Assembly (NCBI RefSeq): GCF_002161765.1
Contig: NZ_NFIN01000019.1
Span: 1-64,000, forward strand
DNA length: 64,000 nucleotides
From: Bacteroides sp. An322
Lineage (GTDB): Bacteria > Bacteroidota > Bacteroidia > Bacteroidales > Bacteroidaceae
Direction: 5' to 3'
The notes below the pieces were generated by a model that saw nothing but the letters and a program-made list of their open reading frames with translations, was not told where the DNA came from and did not search any database. Position numbers and translations under genes: made by a program. Below are positions 25,262-34,225 of the stretch, piece after piece. The number at the start of each line of letters is the position of its first letter. Position 1 is the first letter of the stretch.

Positions 25262-26734
25262 TTACTTCCGGTTTCTCCAAAGATTGCTCATGTCTTCCAA
25301 TGTCTTTCCTTTGGTTTCGGGCACCAATCGCCATACGAACAAAGCGGCAAGTACACAGATGAGACCATACAAACCATACGTAAACCAATGGCCGAAATTG
25401 GGGTCTCCACTTGTCTGCATATTAAACATCGGTACAAACGATGCACTTACAATCCAGTTGAATATCCATTGGAATGCAACAGCAATTGCTGTTGCAGCGC
25501 CACGGATGGTATTGGGGAATATCTCGGAAATAAGTACCCAACAGATAGGTCCCCACGACATCATAAACGAAGCGCTATAAACCATGATACTAAGCATAGT
25601 AACTACTTCCAAACCTGCATGACCGAAAGTTAACGCAACTCCGAAAGCTCCTATTGCCATACCGGTAGAACCTGTAATAAGCAAGGGTTTACGTCCCCAT
25701 TTTTCTACTGTAAAAATAGCAACAAGCGTAAACAGAATGTTAACCACACCCATAATAATGGTCTGCATCATCGGATTTTCCATACCCATATCGCCGAAAA
25801 TACGCGGTGCGTAATAAAGCACGGCATTGATACCTACAGCCTGTTGGAATACACTCAACATGATACCCACAAAAATGACAAGTACACCGTAAGTAAAGAC
25901 TTTCTCGGTCTTTTCGGTAATGGTGTTCTTGATTTCGTTCAGAATATTGGTTCCTTCTGTCTTGCCGTTAATCTTACAAAGTACAGCAAGCGCCTTTTTG
26001 TCTTGACCTGCCATAACAAGATAACGTGGAGTTTCAGGTACGAAACAAATCAGCAAAGCGAACAAACCGGCAGGAACAGCCTCACTACCGAACATATAAC
26101 GCCAACCGGTAGAAATAGTCCACGGGTCACTACCCGGAGCAACGGCATTAACACCCTGACCGATAGATTCGATAACCGGATTGGTATGATCGCCTAAGAT
26201 GAAGAAATTCACCATATAAACCACCAACTGACCAAAGATAATAGCAAACTGGTTCCATGATACCAAGGTACCACGGATATTAGACGGTGCCACTTCAGCG
26301 ATATACATCGGGCAAAGAGCAGAAGCCAATCCCACACCTACACCGCCAATCACACGGTACACATTAAAGGCAATAAGCAACGGATAATTGGCAACACCGT
26401 GCTCGAAGAACAAAAATTCAGGTTCCATTGAGCCCAATGCCGAAATGAAGAACATGATACCGGCAAAGATAAGCGACTTCTTACGTCCCCAATTCGAAGC
26501 CATGTATCCAGAAACGGCACTACCGATAATACACCCAATCAATGCGCTGGCACAAGTAAAGCCATGCCATCCATCTGTATATACAAAATCTTCCGCTCCT
26601 AAGAAGAAGGCTTGCAAACCTTTCTCAGCACCGGAAATAACAGCCGTATCGTATCCAAAAAGAAGACCTCCCAATACGGCTACAAGCACAATCGTAAAAA
26701 GATAAGTTTTACTTCCTTTTTCAGAATAGTCCAT
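25262..26734 (-). CDS. xylE: Sugar:H+ symporter of the MFS, probable D-xylose transporter
   Basis: A 490-residue, 12-helix major facilitator of the sugar porter family. Family motifs are GYDTAVISGAEKGL (helix 1), the GRKKSL loop, YIAEVAPSNIRGTLVS, the QQAVGINAVLYYAPRIF sequence in helix 7 and VPETKGKTLEDM at the C-terminus. It is the last gene of the xylose operon, 120 bp after xylA, so xylose is the likely substrate. The gap to xylA holds a long GAAGAATGAA palindrome that may lower its expression relative to xylA and xylB. Confidence 0.93.
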   Translation of the reverse strand: MDYSEKGSKTYLFTIVLVAVLGGLLFGYDTAVISGAEKGLQAFFLGAEDFVYTDGWHGFTCASALIGCIIGSAVSGYMASNWGRKKSLIFAGIMFFISALGSMEPEFLFFEHGVANYPLLIAFNVYRVIGGVGVGLASALCPMYIAEVAPSNIRGTLVSWNQFAIIFGQLVVYMVNFFILGDHTNPVIESIGQGVNAVAPGSDPWTISTGWRYMFGSEAVPAGLFALLICFVPETPRYLVMAGQDKKALAVLCKINGKTEGTNILNEIKNTITEKTEKVFTYGVLVIFVGIMLSVFQQAVGINAVLYYAPRIFGDMGMENPMMQTIIMGVVNILFTLVAIFTVEKWGRKPLLITGSTGMAIGAFGVALTFGHAGLEVVTMLSIMVYSASFMMSWGPICWVLISEIFPNTIRGAATAIAVAFQWIFNWIVSASFVPMFNMQTSGDPNFGHWFTYGLYGLICVLAALFVWRLVPETKGKTLEDMSNLWRNRK

Positions 26735-26755
26735 GATATAAACAAATAAGGTAAA

Positions 26756-26850
26756 GAATGAAGAACAAAAAAATGAAGAATGAAGAACGAAGAATGAAGA
26801 ATCGGCAACATCCGCTTATTCTTCATTCTTCATTCTTCATTCTTCATTCA
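26756..26850. repeat. GAAGAATGAA-type palindrome, copy 2, between xylA and xylE
   Basis: A run of ATGAAGAA-type units on the left faces ATTCTTCATTCTTCATTC-type units on the right around CGGCAACATCCG. It is an almost perfect hairpin in the middle of an operon. Confidence 0.8.
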
Positions 26851-26854
26851 ATTA

Positions 26855-28171
26855 TTAGCAGTACATATTCAAGATTGCTTCATACAATTCTTGTTTGCCG
26901 CTAGTCTGTTTCGGTTCGCCAACTGTCTTAGCGTATGCTACTACGTCTTCCAAAGTCAACTTACCTTCTTCGAATTCCTTACCTTTACCAGCATCAAATG
27001 AAGCATAACGGTCAGCCAACATCTTCTTGTATGGAGATTCTTCCAACAATTTAGCAGCACTCAGCAATGCACGAGCCATAACGTCCATACCTGCGATGTG
27101 AGCGATAAAGATGTCTTCCAAGTCAGTAGAGTTACGACGAGGTTTAGCATCGAAGTTTGTACCACCATTGCCCAAACCACCGTTACGGATGATTTGCATC
27201 ATAGCTTGAGTCAATTCATAATTGTCAATCGGGAATTGGTCTGTATCCCATCCGTTCTGATAGTCACCGCGGTTAGCGTCGATAGAACCCAACATGCCGT
27301 TATCAACAGCTACACACAATTCGTGTTCGAATGTGTGGCCAGCCAATGTAGCGTGGTTCACTTCGATATTAACCTTAAAGTCTTTATCCAAATTGTGAGC
27401 TTTCAAGAAACCTACTACTGTTTCAGTATCTACATCATATTGATGTTTAGTCGGTTCCATCGGTTTCGGTTCAATCAAGAAAGTACCAGTGAAGCCTTTT
27501 GCACGTGCATAGTCACGAGCAATAGTCAACATCTGAGCCAAGTGTTCTTTTTCACGTTTCTGATCGGTGTTCAGCAATGACATGTAGCCTTCACGTCCGC
27601 CCCAGAATACATAGTTAGAACCGCCCAATTCGATAGTAGCGTCAATAGCGTTCTTAATTTGAACAGCTGCACGAGCTACAACGTCGAAATCAGGATTGGT
27701 AGCAGCACCGTTCATATAACGTGCATGACCGAATACGTTAGCAGTACCCCACAACAATTTAATGCCTGTTTCAGCTTGTTTTTGTTTCAGGTAAGCTACG
27801 ATTTCCTTCATGTTTGCTTCGTATTCTTCAATAGTGTCTGCTTCGTCACAGAGGTCTACATCGTGGAAGCAATAATATTCGATACCGATTTTCTGCATAA
27901 TTTCGAAACCTGCATCTGCTTTATCTTTAGCAGCCTGAACCTTGTCAGGATTTCCTTTCCACGGGAATGTCTTTGTACCACCGCCGAATTGGTCACCGCC
28001 TTCAGCGCACAACGTGTGCCACCAAGCCAATGAGAATTTCAACCAGTCTTTCATTTTCTTTCCCATTACCACTCTTTCAGGATCATAATAACGGAAAGCC
28101 AACGGGTTCTTGCTTTCTACACCTTCGAATTTAATCTTACCGATGTTCGGAAAATACTCTTTTGTTGCCAT
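26855..28171 (-). CDS. xylA: Xylose isomerase
   Basis: A 438-residue class II xylose isomerase that converts D-xylose to D-xylulose with two divalent metals. The catalytic region has [11 protein letters not shown] (near 99-109), [14 protein letters not shown] (near 190-203), the metal-binding [13 protein letters not shown] (near 235-247), and the [20 protein letters not shown] metal site (near 292-311). [15 protein letters not shown] near the end is also family-typical. It is second to last in the operon, 43 bp after xylB, and is probably the most strongly translated gene there. Confidence 0.98.
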   Translation of the reverse strand: MATKEYFPNIGKIKFEGVESKNPLAFRYYDPERVVMGKKMKDWLKFSLAWWHTLCAEGGDQFGGGTKTFPWKGNPDKVQAAKDKADAGFEIMQKIGIEYYCFHDVDLCDEADTIEEYEANMKEIVAYLKQKQAETGIKLLWGTANVFGHARYMNGAATNPDFDVVARAAVQIKNAIDATIELGGSNYVFWGGREGYMSLLNTDQKREKEHLAQMLTIARDYARAKGFTGTFLIEPKPMEPTKHQYDVDTETVVGFLKAHNLDKDFKVNIEVNHATLAGHTFEHELCVAVDNGMLGSIDANRGDYQNGWDTDQFPIDNYELTQAMMQIIRNGGLGNGGTNFDAKPRRNSTDLEDIFIAHIAGMDVMARALLSAAKLLEESPYKKMLADRYASFDAGKGKEFEEGKLTLEDVVAYAKTVGEPKQTSGKQELYEAILNMYC

Positions 28172-28214
28172 AGTTTTTTTGTTTAAAAGTTAATGAAATA
28201 TTGGTTTATTATTA

Positions 28215-29702
28215 TTATTTTACGATTTTTTGCATGCATCCCAACCAACGTTGATAAGCATCTTCGTATGCCGACTTATTAGCGACATCCGGTTCGATAA
28301 CTGCCAGCTTATCCAATGTAGCAAACGCTTCATTGTTATCCTTATAAATACCGGCACCCATACCTGCACCTTTCGCAGCACCTACCGAGCCGTCAGTATC
28401 ATAAAGTTCAATGGTTGCACCTGTTACGCCAGCCAATGTATCACGGAATATCGGGCTAAGGAACATATTAGCATGTCCTGCATGGATTTTCTGTACATTC
28501 ATTCCCATACCCTTCATAACGTCAATACCATACTTGAACGAGAAGACAATGCCTTCTTGTGCCGCACGGATAATATGATTACGTGTATGCAAATTGAAAT
28601 TGATTCCATGAATAGAACATCCGGTTTCCTGATTCTGAAGCATACGTTCTGCACCGTTACCAAAAGGAAGAATGCTTACACCACCCGAACCGATAGGAGC
28701 CTGAGCTGCAAGTTCATTCATTTGTGCGTATGAAACGCCTTCTGGAACGACCGTACGTTTAATCCATGAATTCAGAATACCTGTACCGTTAATGCAAAGC
28801 AATACGCCCAAACGAGTTTGGTCTGCCGTATGATTCACATGAGCAAAGGTGTTGACACGTGATTTTGGATCGTAATTAACAGAACCGTTTACACCGTAAA
28901 CCACGCCTGATGTACCTGCTGTAGAAGCGATTTCACCCGGATTGAATACATTGAGAGAAAGTGCATTATTGGGTTGGTCTCCCCCACGGTAAGTCACCGG
29001 AGTGCCTTCTTTCAAGCCCAATTCAGCTGCTGCAATGGCAGTCACTCTTCCCTGTTCTGAGAAAGTTGGACGGATATCGGCAATCAACGAACGGTCGAAA
29101 CCATAATAATCAAGTAAGAATTGTGCGACATCATTCGCTTTGAAATCCCAGAACATACCTTCTGACAAGCCGGAAACTGTCGTACAGATTTCACCCGTCA
29201 AGCGCATGGCGATATAGTCGCCCGGAAGCATAATCTTATAGATTTGCGAGAAAATTTCCGGTTCGTTTTCTTTAATCCATGCCAACTTTGAAGCTGTAAA
29301 GTTGCCCGGAGAATTAAGCAAATGAGAAAGGCATTTTTCTTCACCCAATGTCTGGAATGCCTTTTCACCGTAAGGAACGGCACGGGAATCACACCAAATG
29401 ATAGCCGGACGAAGCACACGTTGTTGTTTGTCTACACAAACCAATCCATGCATCTGATAAGAAATACCAATAGCGGCAATCTCCTCTTTCTTCACACCGC
29501 TTTCATTCATAATAGCTTCGGTAGCCAACTTCAAGTTAGCCCACCACATTTCAGGCTTCTGTTCAGCCCATCCTGGATGAACAGCGATAATCTCAGCTTC
29601 TGTTTTCGGATAGAAAGCCGAAGCAACACACTTTCCGGACTCGGCATTCACCAAACTGGCTTTCACCGAGGAACTCCCTATATCATACCCTAACAAATAC
29701 AT
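28215..29702 (-). CDS. xylB: Xylulokinase (FGGY family)
   Basis: A 495-residue FGGY carbohydrate kinase. The N-terminal ATPase motif is LLGYDIGSSSVKASLV. MHGLVCVD, the WCDSRA loop and TGEICTTVSGLSEG fit xylulokinase. The C-terminal adenosine site includes HAGHANMFLSPIFRD and DGSVGAAKGAGMGAG. It phosphorylates D-xylulose and feeds the pentose phosphate pathway. It starts 16 bp after the Nudix regulator and is cotranscribed with xylA. Confidence 0.96.
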   Translation of the reverse strand: MYLLGYDIGSSSVKASLVNAESGKCVASAFYPKTEAEIIAVHPGWAEQKPEMWWANLKLATEAIMNESGVKKEEIAAIGISYQMHGLVCVDKQQRVLRPAIIWCDSRAVPYGEKAFQTLGEEKCLSHLLNSPGNFTASKLAWIKENEPEIFSQIYKIMLPGDYIAMRLTGEICTTVSGLSEGMFWDFKANDVAQFLLDYYGFDRSLIADIRPTFSEQGRVTAIAAAELGLKEGTPVTYRGGDQPNNALSLNVFNPGEIASTAGTSGVVYGVNGSVNYDPKSRVNTFAHVNHTADQTRLGVLLCINGTGILNSWIKRTVVPEGVSYAQMNELAAQAPIGSGGVSILPFGNGAERMLQNQETGCSIHGINFNLHTRNHIIRAAQEGIVFSFKYGIDVMKGMGMNVQKIHAGHANMFLSPIFRDTLAGVTGATIELYDTDGSVGAAKGAGMGAGIYKDNNEAFATLDKLAVIEPDVANKSAYEDAYQRWLGCMQKIVK

Positions 29703-29718
29703 AATACTAATGTTTTAA

Positions 29719-30465
29719 TTATTTATACTTATTATATATCTTTCTGTCAAACCGATAGTACCTCGCCGCCCGATGAGCAACACCTTTTTCTTTCTCTTCC
29801 AACGGTACAACGTATGGCATCAGAGCTATTTTCTTATGAAAGTTACGTACATCGAACTCCTTATTATAAATCAGCTGAAAAAGCACACGCAATTGAGAAG
29901 CGGTAAATTTCCGTGGCAAAAGGTCAAACATCACCGAAGGAGAACTCTCCACATAATGTCGGATCACCTCCATCGCGTCTTTCAAAATCCGGTTGTGGTC
30001 AAAAGCCAATGGACCGACTTCCGAAACCGGAGTCCAACGTGCATCGTATGTAGTCGTAAGCTGCTTGTTATGCTGGTCTATCTTCAACAATGCGAGATAT
30101 GCCACCGTTACAATCCTTCCTACCCTACCTTCTTTTATCCAATGAAAATGTTCCAGCCACACCACATCACGCGGGTCAGACGTACGGTCTTTCGACCCGT
30201 ATGCCTTAAACTGGTTCATCCGAATATTTTTCAATCCCGTCAGCTCGGTCAACACCCGTTTTGCCGCTTCGTCTAAATCCTCATCTACATAAATCGGACT
30301 TCCAGGCAGCTTCCAATCGTTAAACTTTCCGTCTGTTTGTTTCCCGACCTGACGAACCAAAAGCACCCGAAACCGCTCCCCGTCAAATCCGATAACTGCA
30401 CAGTCTACTGACACATGCACATCGATTACAAGGTTATTTTCGGTTTGCTTTTCCATATTCAACAT
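29719..30465 (-). CDS. Nudix-domain transcriptional regulator of the xylose operon (NrtR/AraR-like)
   Basis: A 248-residue protein. An N-terminal Nudix-like domain (about 15-160) starts VSVDCAVIGFDGERFRVLLV and keeps WKLPGSPIYVDEDLDEAAKRVL. The normal Nudix box (GX5EX7REUXEEXGU) is degraded there, so hydrolase activity is unlikely. A C-terminal winged-helix domain (about 170-248) contains FTASQLRVLFQLIYNKEFDVRNFHKKI. Such proteins control arabinose and xylose genes in Bacteroides and sense a sugar effector. It is the first gene of the operon it probably regulates. A second in-frame ATG at 30456 is an alternative start. Confidence 0.88.
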   Translation of the reverse strand: MLNMEKQTENNLVIDVHVSVDCAVIGFDGERFRVLLVRQVGKQTDGKFNDWKLPGSPIYVDEDLDEAAKRVLTELTGLKNIRMNQFKAYGSKDRTSDPRDVVWLEHFHWIKEGRVGRIVTVAYLALLKIDQHNKQLTTTYDARWTPVSEVGPLAFDHNRILKDAMEVIRHYVESSPSVMFDLLPRKFTASQLRVLFQLIYNKEFDVRNFHKKIALMPYVVPLEEKEKGVAHRAARYYRFDRKIYNKYK

Positions 30466-30478
30466 TCATTTGACACTG

Positions 30479-30486
30479 CAAATATA
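30479..30486 (-). promoter_or_regulatory. -7 box of the xylose operon promoter
   Basis: On the minus strand TATATTTG lies 13 bp before the regulator's first ATG. A TTG occurs 23 bp further upstream (30510-30512), slightly longer than the usual spacer. Confidence 0.55.
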
Positions 30487-30576
30487 TATAGTTTTTACAT
30501 ACGTTGTACCAAAAACATCCGATTATTTCTTATGTTATAAAACATTATTTCTCAAATAAATAGTTTTCATACCTGA

Positions 30577-30604
30577 TACAATAATAAAAACAAGCATTAT
30601 TGTA
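30577..30604. promoter_or_regulatory. candidate operator: perfect 9-bp inverted repeat upstream of the xylose operon
   Basis: TACAATAAT (30577-30585) and ATTATTGTA (30596-30604) are exact inverted copies with a 10-bp spacer, two helical turns centre to centre. It lies about 65 bp before the likely -33 element and outside the neighbouring terminator. It is a reasonable binding site for the Nudix regulator, but this is inference. Confidence 0.5.
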
Positions 30605-30623
30605 CTAGATACGAAAAGAATCA

Positions 30624-30678
30624 AAAAGGCAAATTCACCCTTTTTATCTGTATTTCAGACAGGTTGAATTTGCCTTTT
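30624..30678 (-). terminator. terminator of the aroA-tsaE-Imm17 gene cluster
   Basis: AAAAGGCAAATTCA (30624-30637) and TGAATTTGCCTTTT (30665-30678) are a 14-bp perfect inverted repeat with an inner hairpin (CTGT...ACAG). On the minus strand a T run follows. The 303-bp gap between the regulator and the Imm17-like gene holds this, the candidate operator and the xylose promoter. Confidence 0.85.
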
Positions 30679-30768
30679 CACAAGCGCAAAACCCTTATGT
30701 TTAATGAAATATATTTATTACAAGAGGCAAAAGAAGAGCCGGAGACAAAAGAGCGGATTAAAAACGAA

Positions 30769-30990
30769 CTAAACGATTCCCCTTACCGACAAAAAGAAAA
30801 AGACTCCCGTAGCAATCATCAGCACACCGATAACGGCATAAAACAAACGAGCCTGTTTTCTTCCAACATTAGCCACGACAAATTGCGTGTTCTGTGCCGT
30901 AAAGAACCAATCCCAATTGAAGAGGGCTGCCAGCAAAGCGAGCAGCCCCACAAGGACAAACAATGCCTGTATAATATAATGCACCGCCAT
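30769..30990 (-). CDS. Small two-helix membrane protein, Imm17-like
   Basis: A 73-residue protein with two membrane helices (about 5-25 and 49-68) joined by a short loop containing FTAQNTQFVVANVGRKQARLFY. This pattern recalls the Imm17 immunity family, many members of which are found in Bacteroides away from any toxin. No toxin or secretion gene is seen nearby. It is 12 bp after tsaE on the same strand and ends the cluster before a terminator. The immunity label is a family name; here the function is unknown. Confidence 0.7.
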   Translation of the reverse strand: MAVHYIIQALFVLVGLLALLAALFNWDWFFTAQNTQFVVANVGRKQARLFYAVIGVLMIATGVFFFLSVRGIV

Positions 30991-31002
30991 AACAGGTACG
31001 TT

Positions 31003-31434
31003 TTATTCACCAGCTTCAAAACAGAGCATACGGTTCCCGTTTTCTTGCTCCTCAATGCTCACCTTGACCGCATCCCCAGGAAGCAAGTCTTCTATCAGTT
31101 CAGGCCATTCAATGAAACACAAAGCACCGCTATAGAAATAATCCTCATATCCCATATCATACACCTCTTCCAGCTTCTTGATGCGATAGAAATCGAAATG
31201 GTAAATAAGTTCGCCGGTAGTATCCGAACGATATTCGTTCACAATGGCAAATGTAGGAGAATTAATGACATCAGCCACGCCCAATTCTTCACATACCGCT
31301 TTAATGAAAGTCGTTTTCCCTGCACCCATTTTGCCATAAAAAGCAAAAACCGTATTATCACCCATAGCTGCAATAAATTCTTTTGCCGCTTCATGGATTT
31401 GTTCAAGATTCTCAATGCTTATTTTCATATTCAT
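31003..31434 (-). CDS. tsaE: TsaE, ATPase of tRNA threonylcarbamoyladenosine synthesis
   Basis: A 143-residue P-loop protein. The Walker A is GKMGAGKTT (34-42). [11 protein letters not shown] and [21 protein letters not shown] are the switch and Walker B-like blocks of the TsaE/YjeE family. It works with TsaB and TsaD to form t6A37 in ANN-decoding tRNAs. It lies 6 bp after the metal transporter gene and 12 bp before the Imm17-like gene. A second ATG two codons inside (31428) is equally possible. Confidence 0.95.
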   Translation of the reverse strand: MNMKISIENLEQIHEAAKEFIAAMGDNTVFAFYGKMGAGKTTFIKAVCEELGVADVINSPTFAIVNEYRSDTTGELIYHFDFYRIKKLEEVYDMGYEDYFYSGALCFIEWPELIEDLLPGDAVKVSIEEQENGNRMLCFEAGE

Positions 31435-31440
31435 CCTTTT

Positions 31441-32289
31441 TTATGCTAACTTTTTCACAAAGGTATTAATTTTTTTCTTTTTCGCACTACAGATACGGCT
31501 TATCTTTGCAAGGGCATAAAAGAGAATGGATACAAATATGATAGAAGCTCCCGAAGGAATCTGATAGGCATAAGAAATAAACAATCCCCCTAGACAACTC
31601 GCATACCCAATGACAATAGAAAGCCCTATGATATGCCTGAACCGGTATGTAAAAAGATTGGCTGTCATTTGCGGAAGAGTCAGAAGGGATATGACAAGCA
31701 CAATACCTACCATGCGCAAACATGACACAATGGTCAAAGCAATAAACATCATCAATACATATTCAAAGCATGTTACAGGCATCCGTTGCGAACGGGCAAA
31801 GTCGGCATCGAATGCAATAGCAACAATAGAACGTAAAAAAAGCGCAAAGAACAAAACCAAGACAACGCTCAGCACCCCTAATAAGATAATATCACCCTGC
31901 GTAATGGTCAAGATATTTCCAAAAAGGAAGGAAGACAAATCAGGAGTAAACCCCGGAGCCAAGAAGCTGAAAATAATGCCGATAGCCATTCCAAACGTCC
32001 AAAATACGGCAATAGCAGAATCTTCACGCATATCGCTCCGCTTGCTGAGCCATTCCACTCCAAAAGCCGATAACACCGAAAAAACAGCGGCACACAATAT
32101 AGGGGAAATACCCGTATATAGTCCAATGCCAATGCCTCCGAACGAAGCATGCGTAATTCCTCCACTGATAAATACCAGTCTCCGGGTTACGATATAAGTA
32201 CCGATAATCCCGCATGCGATACTGGCAAAAAGACTTCCCAACAAGGCATGTTGAAAAAATGTATACTGCAATAAGTCCATTTTATTCAT
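31441..32289 (-). CDS. Metal ABC transporter permease, ZnuB/TroC family
   Basis: A 282-residue permease with about eight membrane helices. RRLVFISGGITHASFGGIGIG near the N-terminus and LRMVGIVLVISLLTLPQMTANLFTYRF near the C-terminus are typical of zinc/manganese ABC-3 permeases. The ATPase and the solute-binding protein are not in the window, so they must be encoded elsewhere. This separation from its partners is common for this gene in Bacteroides. Zinc is the likeliest substrate, but manganese or iron cannot be excluded. Confidence 0.88.
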   Translation of the reverse strand: MNKMDLLQYTFFQHALLGSLFASIACGIIGTYIVTRRLVFISGGITHASFGGIGIGLYTGISPILCAAVFSVLSAFGVEWLSKRSDMREDSAIAVFWTFGMAIGIIFSFLAPGFTPDLSSFLFGNILTITQGDIILLGVLSVVLVLFFALFLRSIVAIAFDADFARSQRMPVTCFEYVLMMFIALTIVSCLRMVGIVLVISLLTLPQMTANLFTYRFRHIIGLSIVIGYASCLGGLFISYAYQIPSGASIIFVSILFYALAKISRICSAKKKKINTFVKKLA

Positions 32290-32364
32290 GAATAATTAAT
32301 AATGAATAGCCAATAGCGATAGCTTCCATATCTGCGCCCAACAACCGTTATTAACTATTAACTT

Positions 32365-32796
32365 TTAATTTTTAACTGCTTCGAATCGTCTTTCTCCGAC
32401 AATGAGGAACAATTCATCCTTCATTTCATCTGGAAGTTCGATGCCTCGTAATTGAAGGCTCCTGCTCCACCCAGCCACATCCGTCTCCTGCATGGAGTAG
32501 AGAATATCACGGAACTCCTCAATTTCTTCATTCGTATACGTATCTGACGGATGCCCCTTAAAACGGTCCAGTTCTTCGTCATCGTAATATTCGATTTTCT
32601 TACTAACGGCTGCAAGAAGACTTTCTTTCTCGCATACAGCATGTTGCCCACAACATTCGCTATCGACCGTAATCACGGGAGGCGCTTCTTTCAATTCTCC
32701 GCCCGCAATTTTCTTTTGCACATTCCGGTTGTACAAATATCCGGCACCCATGCCGAAAAGCACCACCACTATTAATATAATAAGGAGTATCCACAT
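32365..32796 (-). CDS. Membrane-anchored acidic protein of unknown function
   Basis: A 143-residue protein with one N-terminal helix (WILLIILIVVVLFGMGAGYLY) and a mostly acidic soluble part. It holds a CCGQHAVC cluster (near 48-55) and the motifs EYYDDEELDRFKG and RSLQLRGIELPDEMKDELFLI. The cysteine and histidine cluster might bind metal. It lies 3 bp after aroA and 75 bp before the metal permease, so it belongs to the aroA transcript. I recognise no characterised family. Confidence 0.75.
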   Translation of the reverse strand: MWILLIILIVVVLFGMGAGYLYNRNVQKKIAGGELKEAPPVITVDSECCGQHAVCEKESLLAAVSKKIEYYDDEELDRFKGHPSDTYTNEEIEEFRDILYSMQETDVAGWSRSLQLRGIELPDEMKDELFLIVGERRFEAVKN

Positions 32797-32799
32797 AAC

Positions 32800-34035
32800 C
32801 TAACATTCCTCCAGAATCGAAAAACCGGCACGGCTCAAATCTTCCCAATAGTGCGGATAAGATTTGCTCACGACCTGCGGATTATTTATCTGCACATTCT
32901 CCAACCGAATACAGGCTGGAGCAAAAGCCATTGCCATGCGGTGGTCCTCGTAAGTGTCAATGCAGGGGAAAGCATCGGGCGTACACCGCTCTCCGTTCCA
33001 CATTAAAACAGAGCCGTCTTTTTCTTCTAATACATAGCCCAACTTACTCATCTCTGTAATCAATGCCGCCATACGGTCGGTTTCTTTAATCTTCAGACTT
33101 TGCAACCCACTGAAACAGAACGGAATGTCAAGCAAAGCACACGTAACGACAAACGTTTGAGCCAAATCGGGCTGGTTGATAAAATCATATTCCAACCGCG
33201 ATGTTTTTATGCCCGATTTAGAAAGGATTACCCGATTGTCTTCATAGCGCGTTTCTACGCCCAAGGAAGCAAAAAGTGAAGCAACCTGGGCATCTCCCTG
33301 CGGACTTTGCCTGAACAAGCCGGGCAATTCAATTTCCGCATGAGGCATCAACGCACAGATTTCATACCAATACGAAGCTGCACTCCAATCGCTTTCCACA
33401 TAATAAGCATCCGATGCCTGATACGGAAGAGGCTCTACGCACAACTGATTTTCTCCCGTCCAGCCTGCCTGGGCACCGAATGCCCGCATCAACTGCAACG
33501 TCAAGTCGATATACGGACGGGAAATAATATCTCCCGTCAAAGTCAGTCTTAACCCGTTTTGCAAAGCAGGACCTATCATCAGCAATGCCGAAATGTATTG
33601 TGAACTCACATTTCCCGGAAGCGCCACTTCCGCTTGGCTTAACCGATGCCCCGTAATGCATAAGGGAGGATAGCCTTCGTTCCTACTATAAACAATTTCA
33701 GCCCCTAAAGCACGCAAGGCGTCAACCAAAATGCCAATGGGACGTTGTTGCATACGTTGGGTTCCCGTCAAGCTGTGCGTACCTTCGCATACGGATAAAT
33801 AAGCGGTAAGAAAACGCATGGCAGTACCCGCAGCCCCGATATCAATCGTATCCGGCATTTCTTGCAAGGCGCGAATCATAACCCGCGTATCGTCGCAATC
33901 CGACAGATTATCAAGCCGGGCACGTTTTTCCGACAGGGCATTAATAACTAAGGCACGGTTACAAATACTTTTCGAAGAGGGCAATTGTATCGTTGTATGA
34001 ATCGTTTCGGGCGGAATTAATCGTATAGGTTTCAT
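32800..34035 (-). CDS. aroA: 3-phosphoshikimate 1-carboxyvinyltransferase (EPSP synthase)
   Basis: A 411-residue enzyme of the shikimate pathway. LPSSKSICNRALVINAL near residue 16 binds phosphate and substrate. GAAGTAMRFLTAYL, GNVSSQYISALLM, SDWSAASYWYEI and DHRMAMAFAPA follow in family order. An upstream in-frame ATG at 34101 would start before the -7 box, so I use the ATG at 34035. The N-terminus is somewhat shorter than in E. coli AroA (427). The following genes are unrelated, so this is not an aromatic operon. Confidence 0.95.
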   Translation of the reverse strand: MKPIRLIPPETIHTTIQLPSSKSICNRALVINALSEKRARLDNLSDCDDTRVMIRALQEMPDTIDIGAAGTAMRFLTAYLSVCEGTHSLTGTQRMQQRPIGILVDALRALGAEIVYSRNEGYPPLCITGHRLSQAEVALPGNVSSQYISALLMIGPALQNGLRLTLTGDIISRPYIDLTLQLMRAFGAQAGWTGENQLCVEPLPYQASDAYYVESDWSAASYWYEICALMPHAEIELPGLFRQSPQGDAQVASLFASLGVETRYEDNRVILSKSGIKTSRLEYDFINQPDLAQTFVVTCALLDIPFCFSGLQSLKIKETDRMAALITEMSKLGYVLEEKDGSVLMWNGERCTPDAFPCIDTYEDHRMAMAFAPACIRLENVQINNPQVVSKSYPHYWEDLSRAGFSILEEC

Positions 34036-34062
34036 GGTGATATTAATCGTCTTGTTGGTTTG

Positions 34063-34070
34063 CAAAGATA
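34063..34070 (-). promoter_or_regulatory. -7 box of the aroA promoter
   Basis: On the minus strand TATCTTTG lies 27 bp before the chosen aroA start. The -33 region is not a clean TTG. Confidence 0.55.
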
Positions 34071-34116
34071 ATGCATTCCAGCGTATGTTGAACACATTCA
34101 AGCAAGTTTTTAATCA

Positions 34117-34225
34117 CATATAAGTCCATCGGCTTACGAAGCCTGCTTCGTTGCCCGATGAAGCCTGCTTCGTAAGCCGATGAACCTATATGCATTTTTG
34201 TCAGCACCTAGCTGACATTTTGGCT
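34117..34225. repeat. dispersed hairpin element, copy 2, overlapping the end of xusC
   Basis: CATCGGCTTACGAAGC pairs perfectly over 16 bp with GCTTCGTAAGCCGATG. Next comes ATGCATTTTTGTCAGCA, a small hairpin (TGTCAGC...GCTGACA) and TTTTGGC, the same block order as at 21512-21618. The small hairpin encodes the last five residues and stop of xusC. Confidence 0.85.

Noticed and set aside
30664-31449. Plus-strand open frame of 261 codons over tsaE and the Imm17-like gene
   Set aside because: Both real genes lie on the opposite strand with clear motifs. The plus frame has no recognisable domain.
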